DNA of 64,000 nucleotides from Prochlorococcus marinus XMU1419 (GCF_017695955.1 NZ_JAAORO010000001.1:496001-560000), one strand, 5' to 3'. Shown: positions 19,666 through 29,663, counted from the stretch's first letter. A program made the numbers and translations. Notes: a model not told the origin generated them from the letters alone.

Positions 19666-20348
19666 CTTTTTTTGTAGTAGTCAGAATATATAGATTTTAT
19701 CGATTCGCCTTTTAACCATCTTCTCCTAAAGTTCCAATTCTTGAGTGCTTGGAGAAAAATATTAGTTCTTTCCCACTTCCTTGAACTTGTCAAAATAGGA
19801 AAATTTATTTGTTTTAAATCTTTTTTATTATTTAATCTCCTAAAAAAATCCAAATCCTCCATTATAGGTATCTTTCTAAAGCCATTATTCTTAAGATATA
19901 TTGATCTATGAATTATTAAACCTTGGTCTCCATAAGGTTGTTTGAAAAATTTGCTTCTGAAATTAACAAGAATCTCTAGAAATCTGTAAATTATCTTTTT
20001 GTCATTAACTTTAAATTTAAAATAGTAAATAAAATTCTTGTCTCCCTCTATAACAGATTGTATTTTTGTAGGCCAATTTTGAGTTAGTCTAGTATCAGCA
20101 TGTAAAAATATAAGCCATTCTCCTTTTGCATTTTTAGCTCCAATATCTAACTGTAACCCTCTATTCCTTTCAAAGGAATGATGTACTTTAGCTCCATAAA
20201 TACTAGCTATATCAATAGTTTTGTCTTTACTACCGCAGTCAATAATCAGAATTTCTCTTTCTTTTTGAATATTCGATAAGTCTGAAAGTAATAATGGCAA
20301 ATTATTAGCTTCATCGATAGTTGGAATGATAATCGAGATTCTTGACAT
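19662..20348 (-). CDS. Family 2 glycosyltransferase-like protein (TIGR04283 type)
   Basis: A GT-A fold transferase of 228 residues. IIPTIDEANNL at the N-terminus, DCGSKDKT, and the DXD-type HADTRL (83-88) are present. It matches the group called transferase 2, rSAM/selenodomain-associated, also linked to arsenosugar synthesis in some cyanobacterial annotations. It directly follows, with five bases between, its usual partner, the DUF2064/CofC-like transferase. The acceptor is unknown. No radical SAM gene is nearby. Confidence 0.82.
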   Translation of the reverse strand: MSRISIIIPTIDEANNLPLLLSDLSNIQKEREILIIDCGSKDKTIDIASIYGAKVHHSFERNRGLQLDIGAKNAKGEWLIFLHADTRLTQNWPTKIQSVIEGDKNFIYYFKFKVNDKKIIYRFLEILVNFRSKFFKQPYGDQGLIIHRSIYLKNNGFRKIPIMEDLDFFRRLNNKKDLKQINFPILTSSRKWERTNIFLQALKNWNFRRRWLKGESIKSIYSDYYKKS

Positions 20349-20353
20349 ATTGA

Positions 20354-20989
20354 TTACATTCTTTTTTCGATATCAAGTAAGGTATCAATATCTATTTTGG
20401 TATTTAAAAACTTATATCTCAATTTTGTAGATGCCAAATTGTCAATTGTATTTTGAAGAACGTTTTCCTTACTCCATCTAATTTTGATAAAAGGTAAATG
20501 CAAATGTTTTGATATTATTTTTGCTGATAAGCCAATAACCCAATAACCTCCATCATTTGATGGCCCTAATATAAGATCATTTTGTCTTAGCTCTTTCAAA
20601 GTATTTAATAAATCTAAATGGCATAAATCTGGTAGGTCAGTACCAATAAAAATAATATTTTTTATCTTTTTTTGAATACAAAATTTTTTGTTTATTATTA
20701 TTTGCCTCTTCATTTTTTCTCCCAAGCAGCCTCTACCTTGTAAATTAAACTTTTCAATGCCTAATTCTTTAGACCATCTTTTACAATTTTTTTCCCCTAA
20801 ACCAGAAATAGCTAAAGAAATATCAATGAGATTGGTCTCTTGGAGAGATTTAGCGACTGATATGGTGTGGTTGGTCATCACACTTTGTATTTTTGCTGAA
20901 TTTCTTTTCCCGATCTCTTTAGCTAATCTAGTTTTGCATCTTCCAAAACCGTGCCATTTTGCCATGATGATAAGCAATGCTTTATCCAA
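20354..20989 (-). CDS. DUF2064 / CofC-like transferase (TIGR04282 type)
   Basis: This 211-residue protein has a nucleotidyltransferase-like start MAKWHGFGRCKTRLAKEIG, the IGTDLPDL motif and the GPSNDGGYWVIGL stretch typical of the family named transferase 1, rSAM/selenodomain-associated. Proteins of this type usually occur beside the TIGR04283 transferase, as here. Likely upstream gene of a two-gene operon. The substrate is not known with certainty; a sugar- or nucleotide-related transfer is implied. Confidence 0.8.
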   Translation of the reverse strand: MDKALLIIMAKWHGFGRCKTRLAKEIGKRNSAKIQSVMTNHTISVAKSLQETNLIDISLAISGLGEKNCKRWSKELGIEKFNLQGRGCLGEKMKRQIIINKKFCIQKKIKNIIFIGTDLPDLCHLDLLNTLKELRQNDLILGPSNDGGYWVIGLSAKIISKHLHLPFIKIRWSKENVLQNTIDNLASTKLRYKFLNTKIDIDTLLDIEKRM

Positions 20990-21157
20990 TTCTTCAACAA
21001 TGTTTATGATAATTATATGTCTACAAAAAATATAAAATTTCTTCTTGTAAATTTAGATGATACTTTGTTAAGTAATTTTAAATTTATCATGATCTTGTGA
21101 TGTGATAATGGCCAATTATTAAATTCCAACTAGATTAATAATCTATGAAATAAAATT

Positions 21158-22552
21158 TTGCAAGCTACTAATTCTATTTGGGCGGAAGTTCAACAGTCAC
21201 TCCAAAAAACTTTAAGTAAGCCTTCATTCGAGACGTGGATAAGGCCTGCTAAATTTGATTGCTTTCAGAATGGCTTATTGACCTTAATAACACCAAATAC
21301 ATTTTCCAGTGATTGGTTAAGAAAGAATTATTGTGAAACTATCGAAAGAGCTGCAAAAGAAATTTGCGGTCATAATGTAAAAGTTGTTTTTAAATCGGAA
21401 ACAAATATCAGTAGTAACTTAACAAATAAAGAAAGCATACAAGAACAGAACGTTAATCATAAAACAAAATCTTTTCCTAGTAATAACCATGATATTTCTT
21501 CAAAAAATCGATCTAAAAATCCTAACGGTCTAAATTTACGCTACGTATTTAAAAGATTTGTTGTAGGTCCTAACAGCAGGTTGGCTCATGCTGCAGCTTT
21601 AGCAGTAGCAGAATCTCCTGGGAGAGAATTTAATCCATTATTTATTTGTGGTGGGGTAGGCCTTGGCAAGACTCATCTAATGCAAGCAATAGGTCATTAT
21701 CGAGTTGAAATAGATCCAGAAGCAAAAGTGAAATATGTATCTACAGAGACTTTTACAAACGACGTTATTAGTGGTATTAGAAGAGATGGAATGACTGCTA
21801 TTCGAGATAAATATAGAAATGTCGATTTGATTCTAATAGACGATATACAGTTCTTAGAAGGTAAAGAGTATACACAGGAAGAATTTTTTCATACTTTCAA
21901 CGCTCTTCACGAATCAGGGAGTCAAATAGTCATAGCCAGTGATAGACCTCCAAATCAATTGTCTGGGATTCAAGAGAGATTGATTTCTAGGTTCTCAATG
22001 GGTATGACTGCAGATATTCAACCCCCCGATCTTGAGACGAGGACAGCTATTCTTCAAAAGAAGGCAGAACAAGAGAGTATGAGTCTTCCAAGAGATCTAA
22101 TTCAATTTATCGCTGGAAGATTTACTTCAAATATACGAGAATTAGAGGGAGCATTCACAAGAGCAGTTGCATTTGCTTCAATAACAGGCTTGCCAATGAC
22201 AGTCCAATCAATTGCTCCAATGCTGGATCCAAATAGTGTTGGAGTAGTTGTAACTCCCTTACAAGTTATTAAAAAAGTTTCTGATTTCTTTAAAGTTTCT
22301 ACTGATGAATTGATTAGTTCAAGTAGAAGAAAACCAGTAAGTCAAGCTAGACAAATAGGTATGTACCTTATGAGACAAGGAACCGATTTAAGTCTTCCAA
22401 GAATTGGAGATGAATTTGGGGGAAAAGACCATACAACTGTTATGTATGCTATTGAACAAGTTGAAAAAAAATTATCTATAGATCCTAATATTGCAAGTCA
22501 AGTTCAAAAAATAAGAGATTTACTTCAAATAGATTCAAGAAAAAATTTATAG
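21158..22552 (+). CDS. dnaA: Chromosomal replication initiator DnaA
   Basis: AAA+ initiator of 464 residues, starting at TTG 21158. Domain I (about 1-80) binds helicase partners, and a polar linker (about 85-125) is domain II. The AAA+ core has Walker A GGVGLGKT (165-172) and Walker [10 protein letters not shown]. The C-terminal DnaA-box-binding helix-turn-helix has the signature [12 protein letters not shown]. The upstream 168 bases are A+T rich but contain no obvious cluster of DnaA boxes. The end overlaps the convergent GST gene by six bases. Confidence 0.97.
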   Translation: MQATNSIWAEVQQSLQKTLSKPSFETWIRPAKFDCFQNGLLTLITPNTFSSDWLRKNYCETIERAAKEICGHNVKVVFKSETNISSNLTNKESIQEQNVNHKTKSFPSNNHDISSKNRSKNPNGLNLRYVFKRFVVGPNSRLAHAAALAVAESPGREFNPLFICGGVGLGKTHLMQAIGHYRVEIDPEAKVKYVSTETFTNDVISGIRRDGMTAIRDKYRNVDLILIDDIQFLEGKEYTQEEFFHTFNALHESGSQIVIASDRPPNQLSGIQERLISRFSMGMTADIQPPDLETRTAILQKKAEQESMSLPRDLIQFIAGRFTSNIRELEGAFTRAVAFASITGLPMTVQSIAPMLDPNSVGVVVTPLQVIKKVSDFFKVSTDELISSSRRKPVSQARQIGMYLMRQGTDLSLPRIGDEFGGKDHTTVMYAIEQVEKKLSIDPNIASQVQKIRDLLQIDSRKNL

Positions 22553-23782
22553 TAAATTAGAAATAAAATTTCTAGGATCTTGATCATATCTATGACTGAT
22601 AGGTATCTTATCTTTTTCATTGTTATTACTTAATATTTCAATTTTGTTTAATGATTGTCTTAATAACCTTGCAGAAATAATTGGCATATCTCTTGGAACT
22701 GAGATTCTATTTTTTAAATATCTTAGGGATTTCCCTGAGAGTTTTTCAGGCATTATTACTTCACCTGTGATCATATGTGTTAAAGCTGATCTCAATGATT
22801 CTTCAAAGCATTCTTTATCGCATGGATTAACTTTTATCAAATTATCTTTGTGCTTTAGGACTCTTTTGAGAGCAAATCTAATGTAATAATTTGAATCACA
22901 TTTTTTATTTAATTCAAAATTGCCAAGACCTTCTCCAGAGTCTATTGACTGAGAGTAGGAAATCTGTTTTGTATTGCTTTCTTTATAACATCCGCCCATT
23001 TGTGGGGGTAAATCATGAGAGTGAGTATGAAAATCTCCTTGAGTGCCTCTATAAGCACTTGTTCCTTCAAAAAGTGTAAGCCAGTTATCTACATTCCGGT
23101 AATTAGATCTTAAATTAAACCCTTTATAATAAATCAATGAAGCATTCATCCTCTCCATATAGGGAATAAAAATTATATCTCCAACTCCTGGCTCTATATC
23201 ACTGGTATTAGATACTGATGGATCAATAAATCCTGATTTTGATCTACTTAAAATTTCATCGAATTTAGAAATTGATTCTCTAAATCTTTTTTTTCTTAAA
23301 GAGTTATCTATAAAATTAAAGCTTTCTCGGCAGAGCCAATTACACCATGATCTGAAGATTTCTCTCTCTAATTCTCGAATTTTAATAAGGTGACTAGATG
23401 TTATAAAAGATCCAAGTGCTCCAAATTCATTTTCTAAAAAAGCTATAATATCGTCGCTCTCAGTTATAACTTGCCCTTTAAATTCAATTGCAGGCAATTT
23501 TCCCGATCTGACTTTGTCAAGAAACCAACTTTCTTTTTGACCGTAGCAAAACATATTTATTTTTTTGACTCTGTAAGGAATTCTCTTATATTCAAGCCAT
23601 AACCATATTTTCTGACAGTAAGGACACCATGAATGCCTATCCCTATAAAGAGTAACAATCACATCATTTTCAGTATGCCCAAATAATCTTAAATTTGAGT
23701 AGGAATTATTAATACCATTGACTCTATCAAGATCTTCAACTTCGAACTTATTTAAATCAGTCCATGTCAAAATCCCATTCAT
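22547..23782 (-). CDS. Glutathione S-transferase-like protein with glutaredoxin-type N-terminus
   Basis: A long GST-family protein of 411 residues. The thioredoxin-fold N-terminal domain holds a CPYC dithiol (Cys53/Cys56) and the cis-Pro segment GKLPAIEF followed by [11 protein letters not shown] helical C-terminal domain spans about residues 135-250. The last 160 residues are longer than usual for GST and unassigned. It is divergent from glutathione reductase (52 bases between starts), consistent with a glutathione-linked role. The exact substrate is unknown. Confidence 0.82.
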   Translation of the reverse strand: MNGILTWTDLNKFEVEDLDRVNGINNSYSNLRLFGHTENDVIVTLYRDRHSWCPYCQKIWLWLEYKRIPYRVKKINMFCYGQKESWFLDKVRSGKLPAIEFKGQVITESDDIIAFLENEFGALGSFITSSHLIKIRELEREIFRSWCNWLCRESFNFIDNSLRKKRFRESISKFDEILSRSKSGFIDPSVSNTSDIEPGVGDIIFIPYMERMNASLIYYKGFNLRSNYRNVDNWLTLFEGTSAYRGTQGDFHTHSHDLPPQMGGCYKESNTKQISYSQSIDSGEGLGNFELNKKCDSNYYIRFALKRVLKHKDNLIKVNPCDKECFEESLRSALTHMITGEVIMPEKLSGKSLRYLKNRISVPRDMPIISARLLRQSLNKIEILSNNNEKDKIPISHRYDQDPRNFISNLL

Positions 23783-23834
23783 TATTTGAATTAAATCTAT
23801 AAACTAAAGTTATAATAATTGATTAAAAAAAGTC

Positions 23835-25199
23835 TTGGAATTTGAATTCGATTTAATTGTTGTTGGAGCTGGATCTGGGGGACTTGCGGCGGCCAAACGT
23901 GCAGCAAGTTATGGAGCAAAAGTTGCAATTATAGAAGTAAATAAAATAGGAGGAACTTGTGTGATAAGGGGATGTGTTCCTAAAAAATTAATGGTTTATG
24001 CTGCTAAATGTAAAAAAAATATGGATTCTTCTAAAGGATATGGATTAAAAAATGAAGGCATTAATTTTGAATCAAATATTTTATTGAAGAATGTTAGAGA
24101 GGAGGTTTCTAGACTAAGTAATTTACATAGAAATTCTTTAAACAAATTGAATGTAACTATTTTTGAGGGCTTAGGAAGATTTACGAATCAAAATGAATTA
24201 GAAATAATTTGTCCAAAAACAAAGAAAGTTAAAAATAAAATAAGTTCAAAGAAAATTCTTATTTCAGTTGGTGGTAAACCAAAGAAATTGGATATTCCTG
24301 GGATAGATTTGGCATGGACTAGTGATGATATTTTTGGATTAGAAAATTTTCCCAAATCAATATTAATAGTTGGAGGAGGATATATTGCTTGCGAGTTTGC
24401 TTCTATTTTCAGGAATTTAGGTACTGAAGTAACTCAATTAATTAGAGGTCAACATTTACTTAATGGTTTTGATGAGGATCTTTCTTTTTGCTTGGAGGAA
24501 TCGCCAACGTTTTCTGATATAAACATAATTTCCAATACTCAATTAAAGGCTATTAAGAGGGTGAATGGAAATCTGGAATCTACTTTAGATTCGGGTGATA
24601 AACTCCTAACTAATAATATCCTTATTGCTACAGGTAGAGAACCAAATCTTTTCCCTTTAAATTTAGATTTTTTAAATCTAAAGATGGATGGCCAATATTT
24701 AGATGTTGATGAACTTAATCAAACAAGCAACGCCAATATTTTTGCAGTTGGCGATATTATAAATAAACCAAATTTAACTCCGGTAGCAATTGAACAAGGG
24801 AGAGTTTTTTCGGATAATTTTTTTAATGACCAAAAAAGAAAAGTAAATTATGAAAATATCCCTAAGGCTGTTTTCACTATTCCAGAAATTTCAACAGTTG
24901 GGTTAAGTGAGAAAAAAGCTATAGAGATTCACTCTGAAAAAAATATAAAAATTTTCAAATGCAAATTTACCCCTATGTCTAATACTTTTAAGGAGAATAA
25001 ATCAAAATGTATGCTGAAGATTGTAGTTCATAAGCTTACTGATAAAGTCCTGGGATGCCATATGTTTGGGGAAACATCATCTGAGATTATTCAAATGGCA
25101 TCAATCTCATTAAATGCAGGGATAACAAAGAAGGACTTTGATATTACAATGGCTTTGCACCCAACTATCTCTGAAGAGTTTGTGACTATGTATGGCTAA
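23835..25199 (+). CDS. gor: Glutathione reductase
   Basis: FAD-dependent disulfide reductase (454 residues) regenerating GSH with NADPH. FAD motif GAGSGG is at 11-16, and the redox-active pair is Cys42/Cys47 in GGTCVIRGCVPKK. The nucleotide-binding motif GGGYIACEFA and the C-terminal LHPTISEE with the active-site His are also present. The start is TTG 23835. Candidate promoter elements lie in the 52-base space shared with the divergent GST-like gene. Confidence 0.94.
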   Translation: MEFEFDLIVVGAGSGGLAAAKRAASYGAKVAIIEVNKIGGTCVIRGCVPKKLMVYAAKCKKNMDSSKGYGLKNEGINFESNILLKNVREEVSRLSNLHRNSLNKLNVTIFEGLGRFTNQNELEIICPKTKKVKNKISSKKILISVGGKPKKLDIPGIDLAWTSDDIFGLENFPKSILIVGGGYIACEFASIFRNLGTEVTQLIRGQHLLNGFDEDLSFCLEESPTFSDINIISNTQLKAIKRVNGNLESTLDSGDKLLTNNILIATGREPNLFPLNLDFLNLKMDGQYLDVDELNQTSNANIFAVGDIINKPNLTPVAIEQGRVFSDNFFNDQKRKVNYENIPKAVFTIPEISTVGLSEKKAIEIHSEKNIKIFKCKFTPMSNTFKENKSKCMLKIVVHKLTDKVLGCHMFGETSSEIIQMASISLNAGITKKDFDITMALHPTISEEFVTMYG

Positions 25200-25201
25200 A
25201 A

Positions 25202-26281
25202 TTATGAATTAGAAAATTTTAATTTTTCTTGAGCAAACAAAATTACTATAAGTAGTGAAAAGTAAATAAATAAACCTATCCTTAATTCAGAGAGATAATT
25301 AAATCCATTCAAAAAAAGTATCTTATCGAGAATGTAAAAAATATAAAAATTAATTAAAATAAATCCTTCAATTCTGGTAATTTTCCCTTTGCTCCAGAAA
25401 ATTGGTAAGCATGCAAAGGTAGTTAAAACCATAAAAGGTAAGTCAACTTTTATTAGGCTTTGTTCAATTACTAAACCTTTAAATCCTGAAAAAATACTAC
25501 AACTTCCAAGGATGAGAAGTTGATTGAGCAAATTACTTCCTATTACATTACCAATCGCAAGATCTGTTTTGCCTTTAAATGCAGCAATTATTGAAGTCAC
25601 TAATTCCGGTAAAGATGTTCCGGTAGCGACGATAGTTAAACCAATAACAATTTCATTAACCCCCAAAAGAGAAGCAAGCGTTTGAGAACCATTTACTAAA
25701 ATATTTGAACCAAAGCTCAAAAGAAAAATTCCTAATATTAACTTTAGAAAAATATTAAGCTTCCCTTTATAGTTATCTTTAAATTCTTCTATCTCTGGTT
25801 CAGCATCTTTGGTCTCTTCTCCTTTCTCATTGATGGTATTAATTTCCCATATTGTATTTAAGATTAAACAAAATATTAGAAAAACACCTGCTTGCAATGT
25901 TAATAAGCCTGTGGACGACATAGCCCAAACCGCACAAGATATAGCCATTAATAGAGGCACATCTCTTCTAACTATTCTGCTTTTCACCTTCAAAGGTGTT
26001 ATCAATGAGCTTATTCCCAAAACAACGAGAACATTGAAAATATTGCTTCCAATCACATTGCTTGCCGCAAGAGAGTCACTACCTTTTGAAATTGAACTTA
26101 AACTTACCAACAACTCAGGAGAGCTTGTCCCAAGAGAAACAACTGTTAATCCAATTACTATTTGCGGTATTCCTAAAATTAAAGATAAAAATATGGCTCC
26201 TTGAATAAAGAACTCTCCTCCAACAAAAAGTAAAACTACTCCTAAAACTATTTCTAATATTGGAAATAAAAAATCACTCAT
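25202..26281 (-). CDS. Cation/Ca2+ exchanger (CaCA family)
   Basis: Inner-membrane antiporter of 359 residues with about ten hydrophobic helices. The two inverted alpha-repeats are clear: GLTVVSLGTSSPELLVSL in the N-half and GLTIVATGTSLPELVTSI in the C-half, each with the ion-coordinating Pro-Glu. A charged cytoplasmic loop (near residues 150-170) separates the halves. The family exchanges Na+ or H+ for Ca2+ (YrbG-like). Convergent with gor, with two bases between stops. Confidence 0.9.
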   Translation of the reverse strand: MSDFLFPILEIVLGVVLLFVGGEFFIQGAIFLSLILGIPQIVIGLTVVSLGTSSPELLVSLSSISKGSDSLAASNVIGSNIFNVLVVLGISSLITPLKVKSRIVRRDVPLLMAISCAVWAMSSTGLLTLQAGVFLIFCLILNTIWEINTINEKGEETKDAEPEIEEFKDNYKGKLNIFLKLILGIFLLSFGSNILVNGSQTLASLLGVNEIVIGLTIVATGTSLPELVTSIIAAFKGKTDLAIGNVIGSNLLNQLLILGSCSIFSGFKGLVIEQSLIKVDLPFMVLTTFACLPIFWSKGKITRIEGFILINFYIFYILDKILFLNGFNYLSELRIGLFIYFSLLIVILFAQEKLKFSNS

Positions 26282-26399
26282 ATTTAGAATTTCATTTAGA
26301 TGATAAAAATTTTCGTAATTGGTTAATAACTATCCTCGAATATCTATAAATTATTGTCAATTTTAATTTGCTGTTAAAATTAATGAAATAGTAAAAATT

Positions 26400-27449
26400 T
26401 TGAAGACTTTAACCATAATAAAACCTGATGATTGGCATTTACATTTAAGAGAAGGTCTTGTATTAAAAAATATCATTCACTTTAGTTCCGAATTTTTTGG
26501 AAGAGCTATTATTATGCCAAATACTAAAATTCCCATTACATCTGTTGAAAGTGCGACCTCTTACAAAAAATCTATTGTTGAAGCGTTGCCAGAAAGTTCT
26601 AAGTTTGAACCATTAATGACGATATATCTTACAGATGAGACTGATAAAGCAGAATTAATAAATGGTTTCAAAAATAATATCTTTTTCGCAGCAAAATTGT
26701 ATCCTGCTAATGCTACAACAAATTCCAGTCATGGAGTTAAGAAAATAGAAAATCTATATAAGATTTTCGAATCAATGCAAGATAATGGAATGCCTCTTTT
26801 AATTCACGGGGAAGTGACTGATTCTGAAGTAGACATATTTGATAGAGAGGAAGTTTTTATAGATAAAGAACTCTCTCAAATAACTAAAAGATTTCCAAAA
26901 TTAAAAATCGTTTTAGAACATATAACCACATCTTATGCAGTTGATTTTGTTCAAGAAAATAAAATTGGAGCTACTATCACTCCGCATCATTTGCATATAA
27001 ATAGAAATGCAATGTTTTTTGGAGGCTTAAATAGTGATTTTTACTGCTTACCAGTTGCTAAAAGGGAAAGTAATAGACTCGCTTTAAGGAGAGCTGCAAC
27101 AAGTGGGGAAAAATGTTTTTTCTTGGGAACTGACTCTGCTCCACACCTCAGAAAGTGGAAGGCTTTTTGTGGATGTGCTGGCATTTTTAATTCTCCAGTA
27201 GCAATAGAAAGCTATTTAACAGTATTTGAAGAGGAAGATGCTCTAGATAATTTTGAAAAGTTTGCAAGTTTAAATGGCCCTAATTTTTATAATGTCCCTC
27301 ATAACAAAGAAAAATTAAAATTAGTGTCTAGACCAAACAAAATTTCAGATTTTATTGATGTTGAAGAGGAAAACAACATTGTAGGACAGATAAAACCTTT
27401 ACATGCAGGTGAAACTTTACGATGGCAAGTTGATGGGATAGTAAATTAA
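26400..27449 (+). CDS. pyrC: Dihydroorotase
   Basis: Third step of pyrimidine synthesis: carbamoyl-aspartate to dihydroorotate. At 349 residues it is the class II (E. coli PyrC) type. The metal-binding DWHLHLREG (His13, His15), the LHGE-type IHGEVT, the LEHITT segment and the LGTDSAPH motif are all present. The start is TTG 26400. It is the last ordinary core gene before the tRNA-Leu accessory stretch. Confidence 0.95.
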   Translation: MKTLTIIKPDDWHLHLREGLVLKNIIHFSSEFFGRAIIMPNTKIPITSVESATSYKKSIVEALPESSKFEPLMTIYLTDETDKAELINGFKNNIFFAAKLYPANATTNSSHGVKKIENLYKIFESMQDNGMPLLIHGEVTDSEVDIFDREEVFIDKELSQITKRFPKLKIVLEHITTSYAVDFVQENKIGATITPHHLHINRNAMFFGGLNSDFYCLPVAKRESNRLALRRAATSGEKCFFLGTDSAPHLRKWKAFCGCAGIFNSPVAIESYLTVFEEEDALDNFEKFASLNGPNFYNVPHNKEKLKLVSRPNKISDFIDVEEENNIVGQIKPLHAGETLRWQVDGIVN

Positions 27450-27780
27450 AAAGTTATATTTAATCTAACCATTCAAAAAAAGTGAAAATTCCCAATATCT
27501 ATTAGTTAAATCGGAAACTTAAATATGGGATGAATTAGTGGCGATTTCTTCAGGGAGTCAGGGGGAATTTGTAAACTCGCCAGACTTAAAAATATTTATC
27601 TTCTTGCTAAGGTAATTTCTTAGAGTGTAGGCAAAAGTAAGTAGATTTTTAAATTAAATCTATCTTTATACTTGCATATACCCAACTTATAACTAACATA
27701 TTTCACTAATCAAATGAAAGTTTCTAGTTGGTTGTTGAGACTGTAAAATACTTTCATAATAATTACCCTCATTATAAATC
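27450..27780. other. Intergenic stretch holding a decayed tRNA-Leu half
   Basis: These 331 bases separate pyrC from the membrane protein gene at 27781. The only recognisable content is the 5'-half tRNA-Leu remnant at 27553-27591. The cassette found upstream of the other two copies is absent here, or too decayed for me to see. No other gene or hairpin stands out. Confidence 0.6.
27553..27591 (+). pseudogene. tRNA-Leu(UAA) 5'-half remnant 1 (oldest)
   Basis: These 39 bases align with the first 39 of the intact tRNA-Leu at 31003, from GGGAGT through the D-arm to ACTTAAAA in the anticodon loop, with about seven mismatches. Similarity stops at the anticodon loop, the same point as in remnant 2. 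It cannot form the acceptor or T arms. The higher divergence suggests it is the oldest of the copies. Confidence 0.7.
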
Positions 27781-28452
27781 TTGAAGTTAATTAAAACACC
27801 ATGGGGATCTATTTCTCCAGAAGTAAGTTTGTTCCCCATCTATTACCTAATATTTATTTATGGATTTATTTATATTCTCCCTTACGGGGAAAATATAGTT
27901 GGTTTAACTTGGTTTAACTTATTGAAACTAGAAGATGGTCCTCTGGAATGGATTCAGTTTTTTGAATACTTTTTTTCATCAATATTTGGGTTAGTAATTT
28001 TTTGCAAAAGTAAAAGTAAAAAATCCTTAAACTCATTTATTTGGTTATTTCTTAGTGCATTAACCTTCTTTATTGCTGCTGAAGAAATAAGTTGGGGTGA
28101 GCGAATTACAGGTTTTACAATAGATTCTCTTACAGAAATTAGTATTCAAGGTGAGACTAATCTGCATAATCTCCCATTTTTTCATAATCTATTTCTCGAT
28201 CCTTTATTGATAATCATTTGTATTTTTTTTGGATGGATTGGATGGAGAAAGTGGCCACACTTAAGCTCAATACCAAGTAAAAAATTAAGTTTATATTTCT
28301 TGATAACTGCTTTATATATTTTTTATTATGAAATTTCATGGGCTTCAACTATTGAGCATATAAGAAATGATTTAGAAATTTACGAATTCTTACTCTCTAC
28401 TGGATTCTTTATGCATTTTTTGGATAATCTGAAATTATCTAAATTTAAATAA
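27781..28452 (+). CDS. Unknown polytopic membrane protein (EEISWGERI motif)
   Basis: This 223-residue protein has about six hydrophobic helices and starts at TTG 27781. It carries AAEEISWGERITGF (about residue 99 onward) in a helix, then QGETNLHNL in a loop, then a later YEISWAS repeat of the EISW pattern. The clustered Glu, Trp and His at membrane borders look catalytic or metal-binding. I remember similar motifs in uncharacterised bacterial membrane proteins but cannot name a family. It lies between two tRNA-Leu remnants, so it is probable accessory cargo. Confidence 0.65.
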   Translation: MKLIKTPWGSISPEVSLFPIYYLIFIYGFIYILPYGENIVGLTWFNLLKLEDGPLEWIQFFEYFFSSIFGLVIFCKSKSKKSLNSFIWLFLSALTFFIAAEEISWGERITGFTIDSLTEISIQGETNLHNLPFFHNLFLDPLLIIICIFFGWIGWRKWPHLSSIPSKKLSLYFLITALYIFYYEISWASTIEHIRNDLEIYEFLLSTGFFMHFLDNLKLSKFK

Positions 28453-28694
28453 AATTATTAAATACTATTTATCTCGCGTATCTAATAATTCAAGAAAAGT
28501 GTAAATATTCTTATTTTTCAAGTGTAAGAAAGTGCACAGAAATATCTATTGAATATGCTAATGGTTTTTTAAAATGGTAAAAGAAATCTGGCTTCTTGAT
28601 CAAAATTCACAAAGGTCAAACTTATTTGTCATCCCACTTCAGAAAATTAGTGCATGGGAAACCTGATTTTTATATTTCTTTTAAGAGGTAACGC

Positions 28695-29450
28695 TTAGAA
28701 ACGAAATCTAAGTCCTGTTGTAACTACAAAAGAATTATTTGAGTCAAAGTCTGTGTCAGCACCACCGCCAGCAGCAGCAGCAGCAGCAGCTTCACCACCA
28801 CCACCAAGACCAGCACCTTCACCACCAACAGCATTTGCATTAGCATTACCATTAGCAGCAGCAGTTGAGAATTCTGCGTAATTCAAATAGGAAACCTCTG
28901 CATATAGAGAGGTAGTGTCTGAGACTTCATACTCTACCCCGCCTTTTAATCCAAATGTGAAAAGTTCTTCATCAATTGCTGGAGTAGGTACATTTGCTCC
29001 TCCTACAATGGGGTTTGCTTCAGCCATTTCAACAGTGGAAAATCCCAGGCCGGCTCCAAGATAAGTAGAGAATTTTTTATCAGTTGGGAAATCTTTATAA
29101 CCAAATATCATATAACTTTTAATATCTTCCTCAATTTCTGGGTTAATGTTTGAAGTGACAGGATTTTGTCCCGGAGCTGTTACTGTGATTGAATCACGTG
29201 AAACGGTTGTAGCTGAATAATTAAATTCTAATCTCCAATCATCGAATTCTTTACCAATTGCCAAAGAATATTGAAAAGGACTATCAGTACCGAAGGAAAC
29301 AACACCTGTCCCATCAAGATCACTTTCAAGTTCATTAATGGAGTTTATCCCTCCGCTAATAGAAAGATAAAAACTTTTAGATTCTTCTGCACATATTGGA
29401 GAGGTTAAAGAACCCAATAATAGTGATGATATAACGAAGTATTTTCTCAT
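28695..29450 (-). CDS. Small outer-membrane beta-barrel protein, copy 1, with Ala/Gly-rich insert
   Basis: Exported protein of 251 residues: a signal peptide (about 1-21, ending PICA), then alternating amphipathic strands and a C-terminal Phe (GLRFRF) as expected for an eight-strand OmpA/OMP_b-brl barrel. The segment FTFGLKGGVEYEVSDTTSLY and the Y-rich strands fit. Before the last strand is a low-complexity insert rich in Ala, Gly and Asn (28757-28866), coded partly by a CAG/GCT trinucleotide run. Copy 2 lacks it. Outer-membrane location is inferred; function unknown. Confidence 0.78.
   Translation of the reverse strand: MRKYFVISSLLLGSLTSPICAEESKSFYLSISGGINSINELESDLDGTGVVSFGTDSPFQYSLAIGKEFDDWRLEFNYSATTVSRDSITVTAPGQNPVTSNINPEIEEDIKSYMIFGYKDFPTDKKFSTYLGAGLGFSTVEMAEANPIVGGANVPTPAIDEELFTFGLKGGVEYEVSDTTSLYAEVSYLNYAEFSTAAANGNANANAVGGEGAGLGGGGEAAAAAAAGGGADTDFDSNNSFVVTTGLRFRF
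28757..28866 (-). repeat. Low-complexity Ala/Gly/Asn-coding tract with (CAG)7
   Basis: About 36 codons of Ala, Gly, Asn and Glu in copy 1 of the barrel gene. They include a pure trinucleotide run (CAG)7 at 28769-28790 that encodes poly-alanine on the minus strand. The tract is much richer in G+C than its surroundings. Length changes of whole units would stay in frame. Confidence 0.8.
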
Positions 29451-29552
29451 AATTTTGATACTAAATTTCTAGGAAATTATCATTTTAAAACATTGTAGTC
29501 TAGAAATATTTTGGAAAAAATATATTAAAAAACAAACTGAATATTATCAATA

Positions 29553-29663
29553 TCAAGGACGTAGCTGACTAAATGGGACGCTCGTCAACACTCGTAACTT
29601 AACGCCATTTAAAAGCAGCAGATAAGGACCTGCTGAATGTGTAAACTCTATAGGCTTCGCCAT
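29553..29663 (-). CDS. Possible 36-residue microprotein, cassette copy A (or structured RNA)
   Basis: ATG at 29663, stop at 29555-29553. The product would start MAKPIEFTHSAGPY and end SVPFSQLRP. The same frame and length recur in copy B with one amino-acid change (Pro4 to Ser) and one silent change. No ribosome binding site is visible, and the ATG lies in the loop of a hairpin. The frame may be a by-product of a conserved structured RNA. No homologue recognised. Confidence 0.35.
   Translation of the reverse strand: MAKPIEFTHSAGPYLLLLNGVKLRVLTSVPFSQLRP

Noticed and set aside
20990-21157. A+T-rich gap upstream of dnaA as replication origin
   Set aside because: No cluster of TTATCCACA-like DnaA boxes is visible, and in Prochlorococcus the origin is usually placed elsewhere (near dnaN, as far as I know).
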